Assembly (NCBI GenBank): GCA_015847255.1
Contig: JADLZK010008586.1
Coordinates: forward strand, 124,001 to 188,000
DNA: 64,000 nucleotides
From: Hyparrhenia diplandra
Lineage: Eukaryota; Streptophyta; Magnoliopsida; Poales; Poaceae
Direction of reading: 5' to 3'
Below the pieces are notes generated by a model. It was not told the origin of the DNA. It worked only from the letters and a program-made list of their open reading frames with translations, and did no database searches. A program made the translations under genes and the position numbers. Shown here one piece after another: positions 1-12,835 of this stretch. Positions within the stretch are counted from its first letter, which is position 1, and every line of letters begins with the position of its first letter.

Positions 1-1596
1 GGCCTCGAGTTAGCTTCGTTTCGAGTATTCGTTCGCTGAAATCCGATTTCGTTTGAGAAAGTTATGCCCAAAACATTGAACCCATGTCCTGCGGCCCGTT
101 TATCATTTCATGTTGGATTCAAGCCTCGACCTCTTGGGCTTGTGTTTGGATATTGATATTTTATGGGCTTTTCTCCTATCTTCTCCTTGCTTTGCTTATG
201 TCCGTTTAGGGCCTTGTTATCTTTTATATGTTTTCCAACATTGCCCTTCCATGGAGGCGTTGGCTCGGCCCGATTCTGCGTGTTTTGTCCATTTCTCCCT
301 TGGGCTTGATGTTCTTTGAGGAATGCGCTTTCCAGGGAGGCGCCTTTTGGTACATTTTCCACTTGTTTCTTATATAAATCTGCTCAATAATAATTTGGAC
401 ACTACAAGTGGAAATATGTGAGTTATAAAAGTATATGTGTGTAGAATGTTGACGTTAAAAATGTGTCGTTGGTGACCGTCAACGGCGCTCGCCGAATTTC
501 GCCCGGGATGCCTTGTTCTTGCCTAGAACCTCGCCGCGTGGGTCCGTTCGACTTCCCTCGTCGTCCCGAACTTGGTGGTGTTGGTTCTGGCGACGGAGGG
601 GGACGTCTCCCACGGCGGGCGGGCGGGTTTGGCGGCGGCCGGTGGCGGTGGCGCCCGTCATGGTGCCCGGGCCGTACAATAGAGGCGCTTATGAGGGGAA
701 AGAAGAGAGGAAAGGCTAGGGGACGTTACCGGCCCACTGATTTGACTTCGGCGGTGACCAAAACGACGGCGGCGATCCAACCCATCTCGGCGGCGGCGGA
801 AAGCGGATTTGGGGGAAATCGGGATTGGGCGAGATTGGAGAAGGGGAGAGAGGGGAGTGAGGGTGAGCACCGGGCGTTCCACGTTGCGGCGGAGCTCAGG
901 CGAGAGGGGCGAGGCGGATTGGGGGCGAGGGGGGTATTTATAGGTGGCGCCGTCGAGGTTCCGCCGTCACGATATTTTCCGACCATGCCTCGTGGGCTTG
1001 CGGTCCTTGGCTGGTGCTTGGTCGGGCCATGACGCGGTGAGCGGCGCCGTGTGCGTGTCTGTCGCGTCGTCCTTGGCGAGTCGGCCGTCGTTGTGTCTTG
1101 TCTTCTACAGCAACGAACGCCGCCCACCATGGCCGCCAGCGCTGGAGCTCGGTCCGCGAGCCGCTGTAGCCGTTGACGCCTTCCTCTCAGGCGCGTCGTG
1201 GCTCGGCGGGGACGTTGCGAGTTCCACGTGCTCCGGTCTCCGTTGTCGCCTACGCCAGCCGGGCGCTCGTCGGGCTCGCCGCCTCTCTCTGCGGGAGTTG
1301 GCGACGCGGCGGGGACGGGCGGGCTGGCTCGCTTGATGGGACGGCTCAGCGGATAGGTCGGCGTCCCCCAATCTCACGCGAGTGTCCGCGCGACAGCCCG
1401 TGTCCCGGGTACGGCGGGGAGGCGGGGGTGGCTGGGTCGCCCTATAGCGCGGTCGCCGTCTCCAGGAGGAAGAAGAAGACGGTGCGGGCCCCGTTTGTCG
1501 GCGAGAGAAGAGAAGGAGGGAAAGGAGAGCGGACCGGGCTCGATCCCTCGCCTGGGCTCGCGTCGTTGGGCCGGTCGATGGGCTTGATTGATCAGG
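1..1596 (+). mobile_element. LTR-like segment of a larger retrotransposon, left part (window-truncated)
   Basis: This GC-rich stretch has no convincing gene. It continues across the element inserted at 1597-9530 and resumes at 9531, since the insertion is flanked by matching target copies (TCAGG / TCAGC). The combined sequence ends at 10258 with CGGGTGTTACA, the kind of terminus seen in long plant gypsy LTRs. A TATA-like TTATATAAAT lies near 371-380. Open frames at 463-1679 are GC-rich with overlapping frames on both strands and no recognisable domain, so I do not call genes. The left end lies outside the window. Assignment to a chromovirus-type LTR is inference. Confidence 0.5.
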
Positions 1597-2857
1597 TGTT
1601 GGCGTTTCTTAACGCAAACAGAATGAATTCCGCAAGCGTACGGAAATACCGTTGTAGCTTTCACCCGGATTATTCCTAGGTATCGATTTCCACGGGGAAC
1701 GAGAAGTAAACTAGAAAGGATCAAGACCGTCCAAAGATAAAAGTGTTTTTGTGAAAAGAGGAGTTTCCTAGGGTTGCCTGGCCAATCTAAGAATCAATGA
1801 ACAGATTATCTTAAGTTCACTTATTTTGGGGACATCAGAACACTAGCCACGGACTAGGGTGAGAAGGGGGCTAGGAAGCTCCGACTACGGTCCTACATCA
1901 CCAACCCAAACGTGGTGGACTACAAAGGCCGTCAGGGCTGTCACCACCTGGGGCTACCACAACAGTCCGTAGAGATGGTTGTAATTCCATAATACTCAAC
2001 GTACGCAAGAATCCAATTCATGAACTTGAGATAAACACTGAACTTAATTAAAGAGATGAGCCAGAAATACCGAAGTAATATTCCAGGTGTTGCTTGCACC
2101 AGCCAAGGTCGAGGAGGATTCAACGGACTCCTCCTCGCTGCCCTTGCGGATCAACCACACCCGGCACAAGTTGCCTCTCTCTCTCTTTTCTTTTCTAACT
2201 TATACAACTAGGTGAAGAACACCTAGAGGGACACCACTACATTGTGTCTAATGTGTGAAAGTGGAGTGCCTTGTGTAGTGTGTTGTGTGTTCACAAGAGA
2301 GGAGTGCCCCTCAATTTATAGTGAAGGGAGGAGGAGAATGGAGGGTGCTCCTTGCTTCCACGGAAATTTGGCGGGAACGCAAAGTCACCCACATGCAACC
2401 GCCTCCTGTTGATGGTTGTCATTGATTCACGGGAAAATGTTCTCCAAACCGACCTGTGTCTTCTTCCGCATGCAATGCCTCCAAGCCATGCAACCGCCTC
2501 TTGAGTAAGTTTTTTGGCGCCAAGTTTAATTCCCGCATGCAACCGCCGCATGAGTCCGGGAGAGTTCACCATCCAAATTTGGGTGCGCATGGTGAAACTT
2601 TGGGCGGGGCGCGCCATGCATGTCCCGCCTTGCCTCCAATTTTAGCAGGTGGTCTTGTGGGCATTTCTACGTTGCGCTTCTCTTCCATATAATGTCAATT
2701 AATGTGTATTTTTGAGATATTCTGCAGAATAACTTAGAACCAGCAAAACTTGTGGAACCCGTCGGATAAATAATATTTGGTTATGATTTTATATGGAATC
2801 TTATCCTTTTATGTGCATATTGATGGTCATAAATCATGCATTAAAAGAGCATCAACA
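1597..2857 (-). repeat. 3' LTR of the Athila-like element
   Basis: This 1261-bp copy matches 8266-9530 almost base for base, with scattered single-base indels. It carries the same TATA-like site (plus strand 2311-2322). Confidence 0.9.
2311..2322 (-). promoter_or_regulatory. TATA-like box in the 3' LTR
   Basis: The minus strand reads ACTATAAATTGA. The same site occurs in the other LTR at 8984-8995. Function is inferred from position and consensus. Confidence 0.45.
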
Positions 2858-2880
2858 AGTTCCCCCACACTTGGCTCTTT
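2858..2880 (-). other. Polypurine tract
   Basis: On the minus strand a purine-rich tract containing GTGGGGGAACT directly precedes the 3' LTR. This is the expected plus-strand priming site and fixes the orientation. Confidence 0.7.
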
Positions 2881-4504
2881 GCTCGTCCCGAGTAAAGATT
2901 AATGATAAAGTAAGTATAAACATAACAATTCAAGTTATGAACCCGACATAAAGATCATCCCAAGACATACCTCATTACCGTGGGATATGTGGAGTGTCTA
3001 ACATATATTCTTGGGCGGTTGAGAAAGGGAACGGCTTTTAAGCAAAGTCATCCTATTTTCACATCTTAGTAACTCGGAGTTTTTTTTTTTTAGATATAAA
3101 GCACAGTTCACATGTTCTCCTCAAATGGTACTCTTAGTCACTCAGTGGTGTTTATCTCCTCACCAAGGCATTTATAGCATTGCCTTCTTTTTCTTCCTAC
3201 TTCTAAAATGCTTATGTGGAGCTTAGGTAGGGAAAGATTTGTGGGCATACTTGTATTGCATATTTTTCTTTGGGTCAAACAATGGATCCGTTGGAGAAAA
3301 ATGTCATACAATCAAATCAAGATGTGCAAGTGTGTGGATAAATATAGTGGCTATCCTATTTCTACTATGCTCCTTGAAATATCTCTCTCTTTATTGAGAC
3401 TTTGGAGAAAATATTTGTGAGAGCATGGGCTATCTTTTATTCTCATCTTTTTTTTCTTTTCTTCTTCTTTTTCTTTTTATAGAGAGGCGGGCATCTAAGT
3501 ACCCATTGTTTTAATTTCGGACACTTGTCCATTTTTCTCTCTCTCTTTTTTTTTCTTTATCTCCTTTTTTTTTCATTTGATGATAGCCTCATGTCTCTTT
3601 TTCACAAACTTTTGAGAGGGAGATATCAACAAGTGTTTGGAGCATTTATTTTGAAAGAAATCTAACCAATATATTTTGTTTTCTCTCCTAGTGTAGGAGT
3701 AGAATATTTTTGGATGGATCTAAGTGGAAGGCATGTTTTTGCGCCTACTCCTAGTGTAGGAGTAGTGCATATATATGGTGGCGTGTACGTGATCTTGATT
3801 TAAGAGCATGATAAATTTCTCAACTAGGGTCAACAAGGTTTGACAGGGCTCAATGCAAACAACAAGTAGCGAATGTAGAAGGTTTTCAAATTGTATCATG
3901 GTATTTGGCCTTGGTAGGAATTTCTCACCATTGAGGAGTATGTGAAACTATGATTTTTAGCATTTTTATAAAATAGAAATTCTCCAAGTACTTGAATAGA
4001 AAAGGTTGGATTTCCATGCCAAAGCCATATCTCACTTCACAACAACTTAGGCAATATGTTTTCCTATGTGATATTTTCCCCACAAGCACTAAGGATATGT
4101 AAGGAACAAAATTTATGTAGGCCAAACTCAAAGAGCTATATTCATATTTACTTTCAAATTTTATATCTAAGCGTGGACTTGGTTCTTTTTAAAGTTTGCG
4201 TGTTTAAACAAGTGTAGAACCAAAGTAGCATGCATATGAACAGTGGGGAGAAAATGATCAAACCGAGTGGTGTAAATGTTCCTCCACCAGTTCATGATGT
4301 GGTTCGTTGATTCCTATTCTTCAATGGATTGTTGCACACACCCATTTTTTTTGGAGCCATATCTCGCTTTTATTCAAAGACACGTGAAAATAACATGGAC
4401 TCTTCTCGGTGGAAAAACACCAGAGAGCCAAAGATTTATTTGATTAACACATTATTCTAAATTCTATATATATAAATTTTTATTTATTTTAACAAGATTG
4501 ATCA

Positions 4505-4729
4505 TTAGATTGATTCATTAATTTGCAAGAATTCAATCAAGTCAATTTCTTCTTCATTTTGTGGTTCAAGGAAAACTTTTAAATGATGGCCATTTACCTT
4601 ACATACATTACCTTCATCATCTTGGAGTATGATGGCACCATGTGACGAAGTCCGGATTACCTTGAATGGCCTTTCTCGTTTACTCGAAAGTTTTCCATGA
4701 ACAAAGAGTATCACCCTTGAATTGAACAT
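4505..4729 (-). pseudogene. Remnant of the pol C-terminus, Athila/gypsy type
   Basis: A 74-residue frame carries the pattern GKL...RPFKV...GAI-L-D and KVNGHHLKVFLEP. This resembles the segment after integrase in Athila-type polyproteins, where a conserved GPF/GAVEL block precedes an -NGxxLKxYL- tail. Nothing upstream encodes the rest of pol, so it is probably a relic of an autonomous ancestor left after internal deletion. Assignment is from memory of the family, without alignment. Confidence 0.55.
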
Positions 4730-7284
4730 CAGGATCTTATCTCTAGGTAAAACTCTTTGTGTCTTATTCTCTTGTCATGCCACCCCTTCGTTCCTATAAA
4801 TGTTAGTGGTGGAGAATACCCGAAGGGTGGCACCGTATTTCTTTAAAATTTATTATTTGAAACATGTTCATCCAACTTTTCATTTGAACTCAAGCAAGAA
4901 CAAGGTAATGTTTGCAATGTAAACATAGTCTTGATTTATCTCTATCAGTGATTACTTCTCATTGTTCATGAAAATAATTACTCTAAGTTCATTAACCAAG
5001 ATTTGACACCATGTCAAAATTTAATTAAAGAAGGCCATATTAACCTAAGCACCACGCTTAGCTCAAAAACCTATGAATGTGTCACATCGGCCGATGTGAC
5101 AACACTCAAACCAGAGGTTATATCATAAACATGGGAAGCATAATTTTATATTTTCATGGAGATAAATATGAGTCAATGAGTTGGTGAACGTTACCTTTGC
5201 ATTACCCGAGTGTACTTTACTAGCAGTATGTGGAGATGGAGTTTTGCGATTCTTTGCAATGGTTGATTTGTTGTACATGATCCAACTCGGCAATCATCAA
5301 GGCTTGATCCACACACGTTATTATGGTGTGCATGGATGATAAGCTTTGATTATAGCAAGGGTTTAGAAGAGGATAATCCTCCTTCTCTCTCTTTTTTTTT
5401 TTAATGTGATCAAGGTTCATTCAAAGATCACAAAAATGAACTTTTGTTTTACTTCCGTTATGAATTTATCTCAAAGACTCACCCTTGTGGTTTTGTTAAA
5501 TTCTCGTAGGGGGTTAGTCTAGGCATACAACCAAAGTCTACACTAGCGGTTTTGGTTCAGCAATCAAACTTCACTCCATGTCTAATTTGATTAAGGTAGG
5601 CTTTTTAACCTAAGCACCATGCTTAATTTAAAAGACCTATGGAAGCACCATCGATAAGTACAACCAAACCAAAGCTTACCAAAGATAGAGAAAGGTAGTA
5701 AGAATATGATAAAATTGAGATTGATTCAAACAGATGTGTGAACATTGAATGATGAATCAAAGAACCATTTTGTATTTATATGCAAAGTAGTGCTACGGGG
5801 TGGATGATGAATGAATTTAAACAAACATGCCATGGTTTTGAGAAACAAATGAAGCGTGCGATGTAGCATGCAATCTAGGCTTTAGCTTTTGCTCGTAGCA
5901 TTGACCATCTAGCGAAATCATCATACAAGATTGGTGAAGCCAACATACGATGTCGAGATGGTACCATTTAACATCCGACTACTACGAAGCTAGACTAGGA
6001 GCACCGAATAGACAGACAACAATAAAATTGTCATCTACCTAGACTAGGCATGGGCCCGAATACGGCTCAAAGACTAGGAGCCACCCAATGAAAGCACTAG
6101 ATAAATGATAAAGCAAGCAAATATGCAAGTGGTGAAAATAAATTTTGAAAATAAAATAAATGTTTTGGGGTTGGTTCTTTTACCTTGATCGACTTACCTC
6201 TCACAATTTATAATTGAATTGTGAGTGTTGCAATGTAGTCGTTCCGTCACATATCATGGTCTTGTTTCCTTTTTGACGGCGACCTCTCTCCACCCGCATA
6301 GAGTTAGTGTGCACGTATATATATTCCTATCTATGCGATGGCGGGGTGATGATTTGATTATGCAAGAATGATCGGGCACCTGGGCTCGTAATATTATTAT
6401 TTTATATATATATATATATATATTTTAATCCTTCTTTTTATCATAATAATTTTTTTTTGTGACTTCAGAAAAAGGAGCATGGCAAAGGTGTGAAACAAGG
6501 TAGAGAAACCAAAGAAAAAAATGAATGAAGCATGTCATGAGATGTTTTGAGTTGTTCACCCCCACACTTGAGTTTTGCATGACACAAATTCTAGTTTGTA
6601 TGGTGACACTCTTGTCGAATGTGCTTCATTGCTGAATGATGTTTGATTGGTTTTACCTTGTGCTTCGACTCTTTGTTCTTAAGCTCATTTTCAAAGGTCA
6701 TGTTATTGATGAAATTATTTATGAAAGCAAAAGGATGATTTTTTTACAATATGTTTTTTTTCTAGAGGAAATTATAAAAGGTCGGGTTATCTCAGGAAGT
6801 GCTTTGTTTAAAGACAAAAGCTTGTCCTTGGGAAACCTTTTGAAATTGAAATCAAAATTGGTGATGTGGTTTCCTCCAACACCAACCTTTGTCGTTGATT
6901 TATAGAACTCATGCCAAGACACCACAAAATTTGTGATCTATAAAAGTATTTACAACAACCCTTTCAAAATTTTTATGGATAGGAAGGACAATGGGGTTGT
7001 AGATTTTGTAAGTGGTGGCTGAGTTACTGATCGACTTGTGAGATTTTTTTTTATATATAAGCATCGAATGGATGTGACAATTAAGGAATAACTTCCATGC
7101 TTATTAATGACATTTCTTGTCTCGGGGAGCATTTTTTTTTTTTTTTGATAATGTGACTACTCCACAAAACATGGATATGTCATTTTTATTGTGGAGTCTA
7201 TTTCAAATTCTCCCCGAGATTCGGAATGGATTTTGATGAGACAGTGAGCCTGGGCATAGAGGGAGAGAGTTTTTTTTTTTTCAT

Positions 7285-7410
7285 AAATGAGCCAGAAATA
7301 CCAGAGTAACCAGATGTAGCTTACACCTGCCAAGGTACAAGTCGAGGAGGATTCAAATGAGACTCCTCCTCGGTTCGCATGCCCTTGCCCGGATCGCCTA
7401 CAGGTACTTT
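7285..7410 (-). repeat. LTR fragment embedded in the element interior
   Basis: The stretch with ATGAGCCAGAAATACC and the GTCGAGGAGGATTCAA block closely matches the element's own LTR at about 2054-2180 and 8724-8850. It is a partial LTR copy inside the internal region. Confidence 0.65.
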
Positions 7411-8240
7411 GTCTCTTTCTATCCTCTCTATGAATTTCTCCCTTTATGTGTTGTCGGTGTTCTTGATGTCTCATATAAAAATTCGAGTCATATGATGATG
7501 TTGATCTAGGAATTTCTAAAGCATTCCAAAAATCATAATCAAGGACAAGGTTATCCTCGAATTCAAAAGGGCATGCAAAAAGATAGGACTCGGCATCCAT
7601 AAGAGTGTGATAGCATGTTTCCTTTGTGGGAGGTTCCTAAACAACCAAATTATCAAAAGGATTTCAAAGAATTCCAAATTCGGTTGTAGGTGCCTCCTCT
7701 CATTGTTCGGGACTTGACTCTTATTGTTTCTACGGAAACTCGTCATGGATATTGGTGTGAGGGTGTTTTCAAGGATTTTCTAAAATGATTTTCCCCTCAC
7801 TACGAATTTATGCACGAACGAGCCCCCCCAAAGATTGATCAATTTGGAGAGCAGCTTCTTTGCTAATACCAAAATGGAAGTGATTAACTAGGATGTGGTT
7901 AGGCAAAGAAAGGTTTGGGCTGGTATGTATACAATTTATGAACCTAGCCCAGGCTGCTCATAGAGTCTCCTTCTAAATTTTTTTTCTAAATTTAAGATCT
8001 CCTTTTTTCGAAGGGTTGCTCCCGAACCATGGCTATAAAAGCAGGGCGAAGCTCATAGCCATTTATATGTATGTGATGTGAATGGTGGTGGAGGCTCCAA
8101 CAAATCACCCTTTGGAGCCGAAGATTTAAATATTGGAGTGGAATTCATGTGGTTGGGATGGTAATGGTGGTGAGGTGTATAAAATAAAAATAAAAAGGGA
8201 TTCACGGACAACTTGGGTTCGATTCTAGAACAGCTACCGT

Positions 8241-8258
8241 TCCCCGGCAACGGCGCCA
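8241..8258 (-). promoter_or_regulatory. Primer-binding site for tRNA-Asp
   Basis: The plus strand reads TCCCCGGCAACGGCGCCA, the 3' end of plant tRNA-Asp including CCA. The minus strand is thus complementary to that tRNA and lies 7 bp inside the 5' LTR. Athila-lineage elements are known for this primer. It is not a tRNA gene, because no cloverleaf surrounds it. Confidence 0.85.
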
Positions 8259-8265
8259 GAAAGCT

Positions 8266-9530
8266 TGTTGGCGTTTCTTAACGCAAACAGAATGAATTCC
8301 GCAAGCGTACGGAAATACCGTTGTAGCTTTCACCCGGAGTATTCCTAGGTATCGATTTCCACGGGGAACGAGAAGTGAACTAGAAAGGATCAAGACCGTC
8401 CAAAGATAAAAGTATTTTTGTGAAAAGAGGAGTTTCCTAGGGTTGCCTGGCCAATCTAAGAATCAATGAACAGATTATCTTAAGTTCACTTATTTTGGGG
8501 ACATCAGAACACTAGCCACGGACTAGGGTGAGAAGGGGGCTAGGAAGCTCCGACTACGGTCCTACATCACCAACCCAAACGTGGTGGACTACAAAGGCCG
8601 TCAGGGCTGTCACCACCTGGGGCTACCACAACAGTCCGTAGAGATGGTTGTAATTCCATAATACTCAACGTACGCAAGAATCCAATTCATGAACTTGAGA
8701 TAAACACTGAACTTAATTAAAGAGATGAGCCAGAAATACCGAAGTAATATTCCAGGTGTTGCTTGCACCAGCCAAGGTCGAGGAGGATTCAACAGACTCC
8801 TCCTCAGTTCTGCCCTTGCCAGATCAACCACACCCGGCACAAGTTGCCTCTCTCTCTCTTTTCTTTTCTAACTTATACAACTAGGTGAAGAACACCTAGA
8901 GAGACACCACTACATTGTGTCTAATGTGTGAAAGTGGAGTGCCTTGTGTAGTGTGTTGTGTGTTCACAAGAGAGGAGTGCCCCTCAATTTATAGTGAAGG
9001 GAGGAGGAGAATGGAGGGTGCTCCTTGCTTCCGGGGAAATTTGGCGGGAACGCAAAGTCACCCACATGCAACCGCCTCCCGTTGATGGTTGTCATTGATT
9101 CACGGAAAATGTTCTCCAAACCGACTGTGTCTTCTTCCGCATGCAATGCCTCCAAGCCATGCAACCGCCTCTTGAGTAAGTTTTTGGCGCCAAGTTTAAT
9201 TCCCCGCATGCAACCGCCGCATGAGTCCCGGGAGAGTTCACCATCCAAATTTGGGTGCGCATGGTGAAACTTTGGGCGGGGGCGCGCCATGCATGTCCCG
9301 CCTTGCCTCCAATTTTAGCAGGTGGTCTTGTGGGCATTTCTACGTTGCGCTTCTCTTCCATATAATGTCAATTAATGTGTATTTTCGAGATATTCGCAGA
9401 ATAACTTAGAACCAAGCAAAACTTGTGGAACCCGTCGATAAATAATATTTGGTTATGATTTTATATGGAATCTTATCCTTTTATGTGCATATTGATGGTC
9501 ATAAATCATGCATTAAAAAGAGCATCAACA
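8266..9530 (-). repeat. 5' LTR of the Athila-like element
   Basis: A 1265-bp LTR copy beside the primer-binding site; see 1597-2857 for its pair. As the upstream LTR on the minus strand it would hold the active promoter. Confidence 0.9.
8984..8995 (-). promoter_or_regulatory. TATA-like box in the 5' LTR
   Basis: The minus strand reads ACTATAAATTGA inside the LTR next to the primer-binding site. This is the likely transcription start region of the element. Confidence 0.5.
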
Positions 9531-10258
9531 TCAGCCCCTGCCTGCTCGCGCGTGAGGAGAAGTAGGAGAGCGGACTGGGCCGGGAGAAAAGGGGAGAGGG
9601 AAGGAATGAGCCCATGGCTCCTTTCTGATTTTCTTTTCTTTCTTCTATTTCTCCTTTTCTTTTCTTCCTTCACTTTTACTCTTTTTCTCCCTATTGCTCT
9701 TATGTGTGCAATTACATATTTTGCAAATATTTGCACAAGCACATGAGCCTATATTTTCTTGACTTTTACTCAAGAGCATATTCATTCAATTGTGCTCGTT
9801 CAAAAATGAGTATATTTGTGTACACACATATTTCCCATTCCTATTATTTCATGTGTGACATATTCATATATATTCTATAAATATTTTCACAAGCACATTT
9901 ACATTCCCATGACTTATTTGTCGAGAATAATTATTTATTGTGCTCATAAAAATATTCATATATATATTTGGTACACACTTGTTTCGGTATTTTATTCCCG
10001 AGAGAAAATTCGTAATTCGATTCTCATGCATTTACTTCCATAATTTAAATCTAGTACTTACCTTGCATCCTTTGCGACCATAAAGCTCATCAAACAACAA
10101 GCAAGGTTTCCTATTTCTAGATGGTGAGGGTTTGAATGCAGGGTTTTCAAAAACAGGGTTTCGGTTTAGCGGAAAATAAATCAAGTTTTAGTTGTAATTA
10201 TAAAAAGTTCAAATTTTTAGTGAATTTTAAAATGATGCAAAAAAACACGGGTGTTACA
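9531..10258 (+). mobile_element. LTR-like segment, right part, ending CGGGTGTTACA
   Basis: This continues the sequence interrupted at 1597: the phrase near 1530 (GGAGAGCGGACCGGGC) has a loose counterpart near 9568-9585. It ends at 10258 in CA, as LTRs do, and the next bases are GC-rich and unrelated. No primer-binding site follows, so this may be a solo LTR or a 3' LTR. Its left end lies outside the window. Confidence 0.5.
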
Positions 10259-10720
10259 GCTCCGGCTCCCGCGCGCGGGCGGACACCTAATCCGGCTCGG
10301 CGAAGGCGATGCATGCCGCTTGCCGCTTTCGGCCGCGGCAGCGGCCGGCAACGAGGGTGATCTCTCAGTATGATTAGACCTAACCAAAACCTGCAGTGAT
10401 GAGGCATGAACCGGATCGGATTGGATTGGATTAGCTAGTCTTTGGATTGGATTGGATTGGTTGTTTAAAAAATACTATTGGTTTGGATTTGGACATGTGC
10501 CTCCACAAGTTGCACATCGTTTGGATTAGTTTATTTGGACGTGGATGTAAATCCAGTTCTAGGAGGATCTCGGCAGCCTATTGTTCGTGGAGAGATCATA
10601 TAAGCGAAGGTGGAGGATTTCGGGTGTGCCGAACGTAAAACATCCCCATTGTTGATATTTCTTAACGACATTACTAGAAATAGATAATAACCTATTTCCA
10701 GTAACGGCACCAGAAATGTT
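10259..10720. other. Short unassigned stretch with GGATT repeats
   Basis: No gene seen. It holds short GGATT tandem repeats near 10411-10462. The last 30 bases resemble a degenerate tRNA-Asp primer site (AACGGCACCAGA) belonging to the LTR that starts at 10721. Confidence 0.5.
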
Positions 10721-12000
10721 TGTTGGCATTTCATAGTGCAATCACTAAGAATAAATAATATTCTTAGTGACCACGTTAAGAAACATCAGATGATAGATGG
10801 ATTCATATGTTTGCGATAGTCAATCCGCAAGCGCACGGATCTATCATTGTAGCATTTCACCCGGTGGTATTCGGGTATCGTGATTTATATTTTCCCAAGG
10901 GAAGGCAGGCTTGTGTAATTGCTAGCATAATGATGATAATGATCCACAATGTATTTATGAATAACCATTAGTCAAATGCAGGGGTAAGGAAATGATATTC
11001 AGGATAGTGACAAACACACATAAGCTACTACACCACTAGGGGGAGGAAAAGGATAAAAGAGAATCTACAATGAGAAGGTGGTTCTAAATATTGCACATGG
11101 GTGAACTCTAGTTTGCATATGAGGAGGCTAAATCATGATGGGATTACGATCTTATGATGAGGAGATGCCCGCAGCTAGTCTGCTAGCCGATAGACACTTT
11201 TAGAACTCCAACTCAACATCCGAACGTGGAGGAGTACAATGGGCGGAATAGGGCTGTCACCACCTGCCCCCTACCTCACTACCGTGGAATACCAATATTT
11301 TCGATGGTTACTATAAACCACGACACCACGTCCACGTGTATAGAAAAACTACCTAAATCCCAGGGACTCCGACCCTACGGATCGACAAGCAAGGATAAAG
11401 GTAAACCCGAAGGTACACCAAACCATCATAATCTACATAAGCCGACCAATCTCTAGCGAGTCGACATATGAATGGTTAATCCTATAGTTAGCTAAATCCA
11501 ATCTTTTAACATGTTAACTAGACCATAGTTCACACATTAATAAGATAACATGAGGGTAACTATACTCTAGCTCGAACGCATTGCAATATGAATATAGAGA
11601 CTTGAGTGTTGAAAGGAACTCCATAATAATATTAATATTACCAAAAGATCCTTCCAAGGAGACAAGCCCTCCTTGAAGCCAATTGCTCCAGTCTTCGAAT
11701 TTCCCATGTTTATTTTGATTTTTGTGAAATGAAAAATTATTTTGGAATATGTTTTGTATATTTTTATTTATGGCAAATAAATGGGGTACTAAAATCAAGA
11801 GTTTTATTTTAGGAGTTGGAAAATTTTATTTGTAGGCTATATTTATTTCTATATTAAATTCAATACTATATAATTTTGGATGGGAAAAATAAAAAGTTCA
11901 TAAATATATATTTATATATTTAATTTTATTTGAGTAAATAAATTCTATAAGGAAATAAATACTTAATTTATTACCGGCTTCTTGTGAGTGCATGACATGT
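10721..12000 (-). mobile_element. Diverged Athila-like LTR (fragment)
   Basis: It begins TGTTGGCATTTC beside a decayed tRNA-Asp primer site, matching the layout of the LTRs at 8266 and 45475. Shared landmarks include TCCGCAAGCGCACGG, a CCCGGTGGTATTCGG block, and the GAACGTGGAGGAGTACA...GGGCTGTCACCACCT block near 11221-11265. It is much more diverged, so it belongs to an older member of the group. The right boundary near 12000 is uncertain. Confidence 0.65.
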
Positions 12001-12079
12001 CGGAAATTAGAGTAGGTGCTTGACCTTTTCACGTCGTACCCATCTTTCTACTGGGAGTTTTCTTTCCCCGTAGTAAAGA

Positions 12080-12835
12080 TCATGGAGCATTGTTCAAAGG
12101 CTTGGGGCGAAATTTGAAGGTTTCCTCCCGGCCTTCAATATTGAAGTGGATTTCTCCTTCTCTAACATTGATTTGTGCTCCGGCAGTACTAAGGAAAGGC
12201 CGCCCAAGGATCAAGGGTGTCGCTTTCGTGGCTTCCATTTCTAATACCACAAAATCAACTGGAACAAAATAGTTTCTAATTTTTACGGGGACATCTTCAG
12301 CCACCCCGATGGATAACGTATCGTTGAGTCGCCGGTTGTAGCATCATGTCCGTTGGTACTAGGTGGGTGAAGTTCATCTTGTCAAATACTGACTTTTGAC
12401 ATAACACTAACACTTGCACCAAGGTCACATAGGGCGTGCTCAATCATTTGTGACCCTATGGAACAACTGATGGTAGGACATCCTGGATCCTTTCTCTTCT
12501 CAGGTAGGCGATTGAGTATAGTGGCGCTACATTCTTCTGTAAGCCTTACTACTTCTGTAGTTTGCATTGGCACCTTCTTGTTGATGATGGCCCAGATGTA
12601 TCTTGAGTATGATGGCATGTGCAAGACATCCATTAGTGGCATGTCTATGTGGATCTTGCTGATCATCTCAAGGAATCGGGCGAATTGGTCATCCGTGGTT
12701 GGCCTCTTTCTCCCGGATGGGAAGGGCATGTGATTTGTGTCTCCAAAATTCTCGGAAGTGACCCTTCTTTCCATTGATTCAATGATTGGTGGAAGTTCTT
12801 CCTCTTCCTCCAAACGGGTGCGCTTGTGTTAGTGC
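12080..12835 (-). pseudogene. Athila-type gag-protease fragment
   Basis: Two minus-strand frames (12813-12382 and 12304-12080) together resemble the gag-protease junction of Athila-like polyproteins. The first has an acidic EEEEELPP start, then RFLEMISKIHIDMPLMD and the protease core ALCDLGASVSVM (aspartic protease D-x-G-A/S motif). The second has the downstream flap and LILGRPFLSTAGAQI. A frame break separates them near 12305-12380, and reverse transcriptase, RNase H and integrase are absent. It is a dead fragment of an autonomous relative of the non-autonomous elements nearby. Confidence 0.8.

Larger units (their letters stand above)
2881..8240 (-). other. Non-coding interior of the Athila-like element
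   Basis: About 5.4 kb of AT-rich sequence with homopolymer T runs, a TA microsatellite near 6402-6423 and no retroviral enzymes. Blocks near 3483-3530 and 5581-5650 recur in the related element at 33164-46839 (36999-37050 and 44700-44770). The interior is therefore a family-wide conserved sequence and not random filler. Confidence 0.7.
1597..9530 (-). mobile_element. Complete non-autonomous Athila-like LTR retrotransposon
   Basis: Two nearly identical direct repeats (1597-2857 and 8266-9530) bound a 5.4-kb interior. Each LTR begins TGTTG and ends CAACA on the plus strand. A primer-binding site matching the 3' end of plant tRNA-Asp adjoins the right LTR and a purine tract (minus strand) adjoins the left LTR, so the element reads on the minus strand. 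Flanks are TCAGG and TCAGC, a 5-bp target duplication with one mismatch. The interior lacks gag, protease, reverse transcriptase and integrase; only a short pol-tail remnant remains. Mobility would need enzymes from another element. High LTR identity suggests a recent insertion. Confidence 0.9.

Noticed and set aside
463..1679. Several long frames in the GC-rich left edge
   Set aside because: All six frames are open in parts, residues are low-complexity Arg/Gly/Pro, and the stretch belongs to an LTR-like sequence.
8241..8258. Match to tRNA-Asp 3' end as a possible tRNA gene (also at 45451-45467)
   Set aside because: Only the 18 bases of the acceptor end match; the position next to an LTR marks it as a primer-binding site.
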